From Scolanthus callimorphus (Eukaryota > Cnidaria > Anthozoa > Actiniaria > Edwardsiidae): a stretch of DNA of 64,000 bases. Within the stretch, counting starts at the first letter, position 1. Every line of letters starts with the position of its first letter. The notes beneath the pieces are model-generated. The model was given only the letters and a program-made list of their open reading frames with translations, was not told the origin of the DNA and made no database searches. The stretch covers positions 28,727,387 to 28,791,386 of the forward strand of contig CM066918.1 in NCBI GenBank assembly GCA_033964015.1. Reading direction: 5' to 3'. The translations under genes were made by a program, and so were the position numbers. This document shows positions 33,476 to 45,500 of this stretch, one piece after another.

Positions 33476-34898
33476 CTTACATAGGTTCGTATAGAAATGA
33501 TGTTCAGTTAGGCTACTTGGTTCTGAAATAGGTTCTTACATTTGATAGGGGCACTGACAATCAGCACATTTTCGTAGGGTATGTCAGAGAGTAGTCTGAG
33601 ACATCATCATCACAAAACATAAGAAAAAGTATGTGATTGAAAATTCTAAGTGTATGGAGGCCGTTTTTGTGCGGGATCGATGCACACTGGACAGTTCTGG
33701 GTAGTTCCTTGGTTTATTGAGTATGATGTAGGTTACAGTGCTTGGTGTGACGGGAGGTACAAATGGTTTTACTCGGAAAGCTTCTGAACAATTAAGAGCG
33801 ACGGTCCGGATGTCGAGTAATAAAGGCAAACCTCAGAAGGCGAGGGCAACAGAAGGTACCTTGCTGAACTCTTCCTTACTTATCAAATTCATCCCTTATT
33901 CATAGGATGCTTATCCAATCTCTGCATTGGATTCGTATCAGGTGACACTACTTGTATCCCCGATAAAGAATGGCTAGTTGTTGATATAGAATACTAATTG
34001 GACCAATTAGTATTCTCTATCAGACACCCTCCAGTGCAACCCTCAGTCCTAAGGCTGAAGGGCACCATTCTAGTGAAGTCCAAACATGGTCTTCTCTCTA
34101 GGGCAGTACCTGAGAAATGCTTGTTGTTAGGATAGGTAAGACTAGTAGATTACTATTGATATAAGGAAAAATAGAAAAGAACAAAGTTCTGAGTTGGATT
34201 GAGACAATCCGTACTCTCAAGAATAAAAGGCTATAAAATAGTCTTTCGAGAGCTGAAGAACTCAAATATACTTTATCTAAATATTTACCAAATCAAATAA
34301 ACAAGCTTTGCTATCGCTAAGTGGTCCATGCGCATGTTCCGTGCGCATCTTCAATTTGTAACTCATATCCCCAAAAGTGCCAAGAAATATGACATCTCAA
34401 GAAGCACCTGAGCAAATATAAAAATGGAAAGGTAAAGAAACATAATTATAAAGCTAAAAGCCTAAATGAATGAATTTTACGGGCGTAACTGTATCCATTA
34501 GTGACCAATTCCACCAAACCCCTCCTCTTCCCACACTGAATTTCAAGACTCTACCCCTTGCTGCTCTCAGCTATTAAACCCGGGCTTTGTGTTTCAATAT
34601 GGCGGCCGCGCGCTCTTCAAAAGCCAGTGACGTCATAGCCAGACAAAGTGTGACAGACAGGCCCGAGTAGCCGGGGACGAGACTAAAGGTGGACAATGCA
34701 TGTTCAGTTCAGTCTTTTGGTTCAATTCAGTTCAGTTCAGTTTATTGTGTTGTGCACTATTTTTTGTTACAATCTTTTACAATAGAAGAAAAAATACATG
34801 CATAAGAAGAAAAAAAAAGCATTACAATGAGACAAGAGAAAAAGTAAAGGTGCGCAGTGACAAAACTAGCATGAGCATTCGAGATGGTCACTGCCACT

Positions 34899-34899
<1 letters not shown>

Positions 34900-34942
<43 letters not shown>
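34900..34942. repeat. Poly(C) run of 43
   Basis: Uninterrupted C homopolymer following a LINE-like tail. The longest homopolymer in the window. Confidence 0.95.
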
Positions 34943-34943
<1 letters not shown>

Positions 34944-36568
34944 CGGATTTAAGATGACTGTCATGAGTAATTTGCACTTACTCTGCAATCAATTTCAATT
35001 ACTTTACTTCGAGAATCACGCAACTACTCGGAATCTAAATGAGATCCTTGAGTATGATGATTTCCATTTTGGCTATGTGGTGCATCCTACATGTAGGACG
35101 TTGCGTGCTGAATTAAGAGAAGAAAAGAAAACGTTTATCTGTGCAGCAGAGGTTCTACATCACTCACTCAACTCTTGGCTGTCTTGGGACTCAGCCTCGG
35201 CAAACAAACATATCACTAAACAAAGCGCTGATGAAACTTCTCGTTTTTTCAAAGATCCACAGACAAAATCACATTTGAAATCATTTATCTAATATTAGCA
35301 CAGAAGAACTTCTTGTAAGAATTCAGCGAAAGCGAGCAAGAAAACAGTGAAATTTTGAATAAAAACTTGCAGTAATTACAGAGACTCGAGTTCTCGACCC
35401 AACAGTGCTATAGCAAAAACGACAATATTGATAGAAATTAGAGTTCTTATAAAAAAACTAGTGTATCTCGAGTGCAAAGATCCCACCACACAGTCCAGAA
35501 ATCAAACCACAATTAAAATGTATTTCTGAAAAACGAATGGAACCTTCGATTAATGGTTGTTACATTTTACAAACACAAAGCCAAAATTCATAATTGAAAA
35601 AGGAACAAAGCGGGGAACACCAGCCTGAAATGTTTTTTTGTCATCAGAAAGAAGCTGATCAAATTCAGCTTGCCCGAGAATTGTTTAGTTGAAAAGATAA
35701 TCGCGCGTGTCTAAATGGCTGGCAAAAAAAAAAAATAAAAAAATGCGCGCACCACCCTAGATTGCAGTTCGTGGAAGCTTTGTTATTTTTTAAGTATGTT
35801 AACCATGTCTCTGCATTGGTAAAACTTTAATGGCATTGCTTGCATAATACGCTGAATACAATGTAAACCAGAGCATTTTGTTTGGGTAGAATTGCGGTTA
35901 AGCAGCAAGTAATAAGTTAAACCCGTTAAAACCACGTGCTTGTAATCCCTCTTGTAGGTGTGCGGGTGACCCGGCCGGTCGGTATTCTCCTGTAAGATTA
36001 TCGGGTTTTGCACCTGTACGCTCTGGGACGCCAGAATCGAACCACACAAAACGGGTTCCTGTTTCTCCAAGACAATGAATTAAGTCTTGCTGTTTTCGCC
36101 AATTAGTGGCGAACCCACAGCAAATCCCCCGTAACGCGTGACCGCGGATCGCAATTCGAGGCATTCGAGAGCGACGCGACAGCACACGCCGCGCCAGCCT
36201 TCTAGTGAGTATCAGCTACATTTCCGGTTGAATCAAGGGGGATTGTTGATCGCCTTTACAGGCAACATCCTCACTGCTACTACGCTACAGTGTTTATTTA
36301 AATGATGTTCATAGCAGCACCACAACCCGTAGATCAACTTCAACGTTTGTAATCTCATCCGCAGCTTGGCTATGGAATGGCCATGAAGCTTTCGAAGCGA
36401 TCCTTAATACGAGATGTTGATTGCAATGCCCAGAGTACAAAAGAGGTTTGAGGGACCGCGGAGTCGAGTTGAGGATTCAAGGGAACTATGGTAGCTATAC
36501 GGAGAATCAAATATGTCGTAAAGCTGTCAGCCTTTTTCTTTCGTTCTGACATTTGTAATATTTTTGCA

Positions 36569-39500
36569 ATGGGACGAAATTTGTATCGCGAGCGAGTCAG
36601 GCGGTACGTTAGCGGTAAGTCACGTTTTCATTTTTATTTCGTATAGATTTCTCCTTTATTGATCTTTAAGTCTTTAAATTCACAGCACATGAAACTTCGT
36701 TTTGTTTGACAGGATTTAACGCAAGATCACTTTGATGCTGGCTGTTAATTTCAGGGCTGAGGGGAAAACAGATAGTCAAAGTCAAGGCCACGAGCAAGTC
36801 TAGTGGATTCCGAGCGAGATCTAAACGTCGACGAAGTGCTTCAGGTAAAATACTCAACGCTATAGTAATTAACTCTGTGAAGTGGCCTCGAAAAGCCTAT
36901 ATTTGCTACTAGGAACAAAACCCTTTTGTCTGGCTGGGGATTTGTTTTCGACCTTACGTCTTCTTGTAACCTAACTTGTAACCCTCATTGTTGCAAATCA
37001 AAACGCATGGGTTTTCGATTCAAAAGAATGATATTTTACATACGTGTGATAAATTCAACATATCGCGCAAAATAGCTAAGGATTACCATATAGTTGCCTT
37101 AATAAAAAATATTAGAACCCCTAGTGCAAAGAATGAATTTTGTACACGGAAATTGTCATGTGTTGCCCTTCCTTCCGCAAACGGCAGCCGGTTCTACTCA
37201 AAACAAATTTCCCCCACCCCTCCCCTGAGCGGCAAAAACCGTGCGCGCTTCTTCATCAGTTGTCCCCGCTTGTTCTTCTTATAAAACGCTGTCAAAGGCT
37301 AATAAGATGTAGTTTGATTTAAGCGGCTTCAATTTGTTTTAGCTTATTTGACCCCCTGCTCTTATTTATGAGAAAAGTTATTCATTGCTCCACTTTTACA
37401 CTTCTATTTATCGTTCTCCCCAAATGACCCAGTGCTATTATGTTTTTTAAACATTTCAGTTAATTAGCCAGCAAGAAGAAACCATTTTCTGTAATTGATA
37501 CAAACTAAAACATAAAAGTAAAAGTAAAACGCACGCCGCCAGGCGAAATGCAGGGTTTTGTAGAAAAAAAGGGAAATTCTAATAGGTCGTTATCTCTTAC
37601 CTTTATGGGCGTTTGTAAGTCAAAAATGGCTGCGTTGCTCGTTTTAGAAATAATAAGAACTTTTGCGATAAGCAGCCACAATCTATAAAAGCCCCATTAT
37701 TAAAAGATATCTATCATACAGAAGCCGATTAATCTTTCCTTGGCGTCCTACTTTTTCATTATTTATAATGTATAAGTATTTCACTCTCGAATCCATTTAT
37801 TTGTGTAATTTTGTGTTTGGAAATGAAATTCTTTGCATGACGTCTGTTAGGGGGGAAATTTAAGATGAATATCATTGTATAGGGCACTGAGAAGGATCTG
37901 AAGCAAAGTTAATCCAAGGGACTTTCTGGAGTTTCACCTTCTTGTTATTTTCTTTCTTCTAAGAACACAAAGCATGCGGCCAAAAGAGCTACTTTTCTTG
38001 TTCTGAAATTTGAATAACATTACTATTCATTTCGTTTTTATTATTTTACCAACATTTTGTTGCCCATTCTTTGAAGTGTGTCAATAAAATGGCTTGGCTA
38101 GATTAACACATCTATTAACGCGTTAGTTTTGCTAGGGAATGAAGAATTACAAACTCGGTAATTTTCTTGAACAAATTCGTCATATTAGAAAGGCCGAAAA
38201 GATGAAGCTGCTGGGTAGAATTGCTCTCTGTGGACTGGTTGTCACCACGCCGAGTTAGACAAGCAAATTATTGACAATTTGAATTTGAGCGGATCTCCCA
38301 ATGAAACCAATTTATAAATAACTCCGGAAACGCCTTTTCGACGGTCTATTCTTCGAATCGAGCCAATTGAATGCCAAAAGATATTAGTAACGCCATACAA
38401 AAATCCAGGATTCCTTAAAATTGAGGATAAAATAATTGTACGATCCATTCTCATAAAAAAAACAATTTCTGAATTCATATTTCGAGTTTCTATCGGTCTT
38501 TAATTTTTTAAGTACGATATAAAACGTTAACACAAAGGTCTTTTAGGGCCTAATATTTGCGTATTCTCTTTCATTTTAAAAGCCCATCATTTGAACCAAG
38601 AGACCCTCTAGCGACACTCAAACTACTTCCGTCATAAAAAATTCATTTACTTTTACCCACGCAATTTGACACGCGATACTTGAGCGCAAAATCCATCTCG
38701 AACAGAATGCTAAATTGTTACTATACTTGTAGTACCCAAACCTTTCCAATCTACCGCCTTCATCAGTTTTGCAATGTTTTTTCATTCTTAATCCTGACAA
38801 GACATAACCAACCACACCGACCGATCTGACCACAGAGGCAACCACTGAATTAATTTGAGTCTTGGTACGTCTTAGCGAAAAGGCGGGAATGTTTTTATTC
38901 ACTTAGTCGCGAGAAGTTTTAATGGCGATGAACGAGGTCATTGCACGCCGCGAGCGGCAAATTCATCCAACGTATTGATTTGTTAACAGCCATGCGCAAT
39001 AGTCGGTTCTCCAGGGTTGTTTTTTTTCGGATATTTGATTTTTTGGCGCGCGGGATTCGCAGTCGATTCATGATCGAGAAGAAACCTTCATGGTCACATT
39101 TTCCCCTCCACCCCTCCCCAAAGAAATGCAATGAGCGGACTGACGTTCTTTGTTGAAGCTTAAGTGTTCAGTGCTGTCTTCTCGCTGTCGATCTAGTGAA
39201 CTTCGATCTTTGAAAAATACGGTATAAAACCAACACTGAACCAACAGTTAATGACCTCAAGCTGTTATATTTATAAAAGGAAACGATTAATACACCATTA
39301 TCCAAGAACACTAGTAAAACGTGCACTGTGATATGGTCGACACGCCGTGTGCTATTACAGTGCAGATGAACGATTAAGGGCACATTACGCACGCTAGTAA
39401 AACAGAGTTTAAAATGCGCGCGCACGCTGTTTGGGCTTTTTTCCAGAAACAATATAATCTCGATTAATATCATCATTTTGGGGACATGACTATATTCAAT

Positions 39501-42500
39501 ATCTTCGTTCTATTAAAAACTACCAATAGAACGAAGCAATGTTTATAAATGAACATGATCTAAAACAGTCCGAACCAAAAAAAAAAAAACAGCCCCAGAC
39601 CCCTACCCACATCTAGAACGCTTCATACAAGTACTGCACCTACAGCCATACCATGTGGGTCACTTGCGCATGTCAAATAACTCAACCAAAATGACCAACC
39701 TCGTCCCAGGGTCTTCTCGGTCGTTTTTCAAAATGGCGGTTTGACTCGGGAGAAGACTCGGGGAGTCACATGACCACTGTTTGAAACTGTTTGAAAACAT
39801 GGGAACGAGGTTTGTCCTTTGTTTCGAAACGGTCATGTGACTCTGACTAAACCGAATCCTAGTCTGGCAAATCCTCGCGCAACTATCGTTTATGTCGACT
39901 GCTAGAACTAGAACGTACCCTCTAATAATATCAATTTCATTATTTTTGTTTGACAGAAATTAAAGAGGACGTTGAGTTTCGGGGGGCCCTGGAAGATGAG
40001 TTAGAGATTTTGGAGAACTACAGAAAATGCGAGTGAAACAGGAGAGCACAATAAATCCTTTACTGAAGGTAAATTCATGCGTGTTCATATCTGGTTCACA
40101 TTTGACCAGTAGAGCGGATTTCTTATGACTTTAGTGAAACCAATCGCTACCAATTCATTTTTATATCGAGCGGAAATGTTTAATAAACAAGATTTACTCT
40201 GTTTTTTAATAAATAAGATTTACTTAAACGTTCACCGCGAATTTCATAAGGTAAGATTTTATTTTAATTTTTTTAAATATAAACTGTAATGTTTTATCAG
40301 GCTCGTAAATGTGGTGAAAATGATCGATTATGCCCAATACTGAGAATTCATCCAATCGAAAATGTTTCACAAAAATAGAGTTAAAAGTGCTCTTATTTTG
40401 TCAAGAAACCATCGAGATCTTCATCCATACACAACAAGCCCTCATCACCATTACAACCAACCTTGGCGTATACGAAGCTCACCAGGACCACAGGTAACCC
40501 ACAAGCTGACCAACAGCCACTAAAGTCAAGTGGTCATGACCCAAGACCTGTCACGTGGAAACCGTATCCATGGGAACCACAGGTATGGCTCAAGGATTTA
40601 CTTTCATAATGCAAACAGTAGAATAAAGTTCAACTTACACTTATTTTTGTTATTTCCGTGTGCCCCAGATGCGTGGTCAGCTGAATGTCCACGTATGGCA
40701 GGCGTGGTGCGGGAATACAATTCATGACCTGCGTAGAAACTGGTTCTTTCCCTCGTACCCAGACTTCAAATTCACGGTCAGACGGTTCTTCGTTCAGCAT
40801 TTCGAGAACGACTACGGACAGAGGATATTTGGTTACCTTCACGCACCTCTAACAGGTACATGGTATTGTACAACAAACCAGTGAAACTCGTAGTTCTGAT
40901 TGGTCTGCACTAGTAAAACTCGTACTCTGATTTGTCGGCACTAGTGAAACTCGTACTCTGATTGGTCGGCAATGGTAAAACTCGTACTCTGATTGGTCGG
41001 CACTAGTGAAACTCGTACTCTGATTGGTCGGTACTAGTGAAACTCGTACTCTGATTGGACGGCACTAGTGAAACTCGTACTCTAATTGGTCGGCACTAGT
41101 GAAACTCGTACTCTGATTGGACGGCACTAGTGAAACTCGTACTCTGATTGGTCGGCACTAGTGAAAACTCGTACTCTAATTGGTCGGCGCTAGTGAAACT
41201 CGTGCTCTAATTGGTCGGCACTAGTGAAAACTCGTACTCTAATTGGTCGGCACTAGTGAAACTCGTACTCTGATTGGTCGGTAATAGTGAAACTCGTGCT
41301 CTAATTGGTCGGCACTAGTGAAACTCGTACTCTGATTGGTCGGTACTAGTGAAACTCGTACTCTGATTGGTCGGCACTAGTGAAACTCGTACTCTGATGG
41401 TCGGTACTAGTGAAACTCGTGCTCTAATTGGTCGGCACTAGTGAAACTCGTACTCTGATTGGTCAGGAGGCCGTGCGTGGTTACACTGCACACCATTCTC
41501 GTACCCAGAGCTCCCCGGCTCGTCTCCTCGCGGGGAAGGCTCTGGTGACAAAAATCAGCACATCGGCGAAGACCCTCAATGGTTGTCACGTGAGCCTTCT
41601 CCGCGACAAGCCAGGGAACTCTCGGTAGAAAAATTAGTTGTCCACACGTTGCAATTTTATCGAGCAAAACCTTTTTGTTAAAACAAAAAGATCTCATTTG
41701 TCCGTGCGTCTGTATACTGCAATAGATACACAGAAGACGTCATAGCGTGACATAGACAACCGTCATGCCACTCGTCGACTCTTCGCGCTTCGTTACGCAT
41801 AAGGCCGCGAGTTCTTGCACGTCTATAGATAACGCATTTATTCTCAGAAGAGCCGAAAAAGGAGATCACGTTGCTTCATCTTATTGTAGTCTATTCTATG
41901 TTCTAGGGAGATATGTTTCTTTCTTCTTCAGACGACTCTTCCGAATTCTGGCTCAGCACCGACGAAGACCCTAAAAATGTCCAGCTACTAACCTGGGTCG
42001 GAAACCGTACAAGCCTTGATGGAAATTACAAAACAAAGTAGCGCAGTTCTCGAAATACCCGAGTCAGATATCCAAACCAATCTATTTAGAACAGGGTAGG
42101 AAATACTTCATAGAGGCGCTTCATAAGCAAGGAGTCCGCGACGATCACATTTTAGTAGGATGGCAAATCCCGGGTACGCGGGATTTCGGTTCATTACTGG
42201 CGATTCTATCTCTATGTACATTGACGATAAGGTCATAACGAGTGATGTTACAGAATATGCCAAGTTTATACCTCAAAACCTGCCCAGTCATTCACATGCG
42301 CGTCAGTCAAATGTAATCCTCGATCATTTCCAGCACAAGTTTGGTAGTGGAAATTCGGATAACTACAGTCATATGGCTAGGATATTAAGTGCGCGCACCC
42401 TTCGCGGGGTGCTCCCTATGTGTCTGTACGCTCCAAGTTACTTGGTTAACTTTACGCTTGGGAGATACGATGGAGTAAAGCTCATACACGACTCTGCAGT

Positions 42501-45500
42501 TTATCCCGATGATAACACGGAGCTTACGCATATGAAACCATACGATAAATGCATAGCGAGGCGTTTGCAAGATTCTCACGGCAATGCGCTGAAATATTTG
42601 ATCCCTGACTTAAATAACGGGTCGATTTATGATGAGGGAGGATTCAAGTGCTTAATCGAGACGACGGGGTCGCTGTGGTAGCTTCGCCAGAGGAATGGGA
42701 GGATGCGTATGTGAGATTTATTCTCGCGAGAGAAGAAGGAAGGAATTCTGGAGAGGATGCGAAGCAAGGACATGGGGAAAAGCTCAAAGAAGTTATGACC
42801 GAACTATTTTCGAATTTAGGTAATATGAATAAGATTCCAACGCCTACCTCTTCGGAGGAAGAAAGGAATCTAAACTCAGACTCTCCGTTGTTAACGTAAA
42901 TAAAGAGAACGATAATTATCGATATCCAACAACGTCTAAACGAGGCTTTGCCGCATCAATCAATGCTAGAGAATCAGTCGTGCCTCGTTCCAGGCGAGCA
43001 TTGGTCAGGGTTTCCTCCAGTAAAATCTGCTAGCAAAATTATCCGAAAACGAAAAGGCAGAAATAAAGTAATCAAATCCAAAGGCATGGATGCTAAATCA
43101 AAATCTAAAGTAGAGAAGAAATCATAAGAACACGCTCGCGTAAAATAAATAAAATAGACAGAATTGGGGAAGCGGACAGAAGAAGGCGCGTTGGTGAAGG
43201 AGAAAGAGAGCACCCAGGCTTGACACCTCGACAATCCACGAAAAGTTCTCCAAACAGAATCCAAGTCGGGAATAGAATCCGCGGTCTGGTCGGAAGCTTC
43301 TCTCGGTTTCTAGGGACGAGAGTAATTACAGAAGAAAAGTTCAGGTATTTAGCAATCATCTCTTCTTGTCTATTTAAGCCTTCAATATGGGGCTCCTCCA
43401 TCCTGGGGACCTTTCCATCGTATACCCAGAGCTCCCCGGCTCGTCACCTCGCGGGGTATAGGCTCTGATCACAGCCATTTAATGGCCTCCTCTGATTGGC
43501 TGACTTAAACGTCGGACCATGCGCATGAACTGCTCTTATCTTTGAAACCACAGGAAACCCGAGAATACATTTTAAAGCAGAGAGGAGAGCAGTCCAACCG
43601 CTCTATAGCCGTCAGTTACCCCGCCAGTCGCGCGTGTTCAGACACAGAAGTAGCTTATAGAGACACAATCTTCTCCCGTACGTTTTAGCGTACGAATACA
43701 TACGACGCCTGCAGATGGTCGTACAGCACTACGATATACCATTTCGGCGAAACAAGTGTCCAGTCAGATCTACAGGAGATTTGGCGTCAATATCTCCGCG
43801 CCAGCTCTGTTTCCGGTCCTGGAGTACGACCCCTGGTTATATCACCATAACATGACCAAGTGCACGTCCGATGGGAACTTGATGCTCAGCCCTGATGTAA
43901 GTGACTCACATGATCGACTATATTCCCCCCTTGTGCTTTAGTGCTTGGAGTGGTGCTTGTAAGCGATGTTAGGGTACAGTTTAAAAAGCGCGCAGTATTA
44001 CTTCGATGATGTAAGTGCAAATTACTCACAACATTCGTCTGAAATCTGCTGTCTAGGTGGGCTGTTATTGGTAGTTCGATAAAAGGTTCGCTGTTATTGG
44101 CAATTCGATATAGAATCCTATGATATCTCTTTTTTGTGTAAATTGAGGACGAGATATCATAGGATTCAAGTCTATTCAAAGCGTTCAGTCGGTAGATTCC
44201 GCCGAAAATAGCACTCAAAAAGGCGATATCTTATTTTTTCGTGCTATTTTCTTAGCGGAATCTAACCTCCTGAAGCTTTGAATAATCATATAGTATCGCG
44301 ATTAACCCTGCCCTCTGTGGTTGCTGTGAGCCGTCAATATTTTGTGGAATTGACGGCTCAAAAACAGCACGCAAAATTCAACGAATTTATGTTTCATTTC
44401 ATTGTCAATAGTTAGAAATAACGTTTAGCTATATTTCTAGCAATATCTTATGGCAGAAAATGATTTTTTCGCCGAAAAAGATGGAAAAATGTAAACAGAA
44501 AATGCTCGAGCTCGTGCGAAAAGCCCTTGTGATTGCGTGAGAGCGCGCGTAAATGTAATGAGAATTGAAATTTCAATCGAAAATAAATAACACTTTCTTG
44601 CCATTTCCTCCAGAAAATCTTTGGATGAATATATTTGCTGGAAAAAAATATTTTCTCCGAACTAGCGTCAATATTTTGTGGAATTGCCGTCTCAAAATCG
44701 TAATTAGTATATATAGACTCGCTCTTATTGGTTCATACGACAAAAGGCTCGCTCTTATTGGTTAATACGACAGAAGGCTCGCTCTTATTGGTTCATACAA
44801 CAAAAGGCTCGCTCTTATTGGTTCATACGATTAAATGCTTGCTCTCATTGATTGATCCCCAGGTGGCAAACAGTGTTGTGAATCGTTACATGGACATACT
44901 GAACAGGAAGACAAACAAGTAAGAATGAAAGCACCAAATGTGAAAAAGGTCTACTATACCTCAAAAATTCCTCCTCACCTCCCCAATACATTACTCCTTG
45001 GGTCTCTTACTCTGTTTTGATTCTTGGTGTTTAGTAAGTACTCGTTGCGGCGGATCATCAATATTGAGGAAAATCATGATGTGATGAATGGAGACAGATA
45101 TCTACTGGAACTGGTATGGATCTAGCCTGCTCGCAGGCGTTGGAGAGTAGTTTTAGGTCGAGAAACGCGAGTTTGCTATCGCTGCCGCCCATCTTGGATT
45201 TGTGACAAATGTGACAAATCGGGGGGGAAACCAAAATAACAGTCTTGGTTTGTTAAATGACCATTTAACTGTTAAATCAATACAAAACTAAAGTGTTTTT
45301 ATCTATTATCGAGCGCATGGAATTGGATTGCGATTTGAATTATTTGCTAGCATAGCATAGCATAGCATAGATTTATTGGGACCGTGTAAAATATTTACAT
45401 AAGTAAGGCAAGCGTGCGAGTGCCCCTTTAAAGTCTTCAACAGCATAGCCGTTAGTTTTCCAAACCAATATCATTTATTCTTTTTCTTTTCGAAGATAGA

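Larger units (their letters stand above)
32365..36568. other. Intergenic region, no gene recognised
   Basis: It lies between the divergent starts of the secreted-protein gene (minus) and the GalNAc-transferase gene (plus) and so must hold both promoters; no TATA box stands out. It contains an inverted-repeat element at 32806-33475, a 43-bp C run at 34900-34942 and a LINE-like tail near 34700-34840. The 95-codon minus frame at 35898-36185 has no recognised domain. Confidence 0.5.
40669..42680 (+). other. PA14 domain and following segment of the GalNAc-transferase (exons 4-5)
   Basis: Exon 4 encodes [25 protein letters not shown] and [15 protein letters not shown]. Exon 5 continues with [34 protein letters not shown] and ISMYIDD. 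This is the PA14 order of B4GALNT3/4. Conserved [17 protein letters not shown] and HMKPYDKC follow. PA14 is thought to bind carbohydrate. The start of exon 5 is taken at 41907 because it restores the MFLSSSDDS strand; starting at 41933 would drop it. Breaks fall near 42035, 42180, 42648 and 42885. Confidence 0.8.

Noticed and set aside
35998..36070. tRNA-like B box (GGTTCGATTC on the minus strand)
   Set aside because: No matching A box, anticodon arm or acceptor stem could be folded around it.
41933..41960. Alternative exon-5 start of the GalNAc-transferase at 41933
   Set aside because: It keeps phase without an indel but deletes a core PA14 strand; the 41907 start keeps the strand and fits the pattern of 1-nt breaks elsewhere in the gene.
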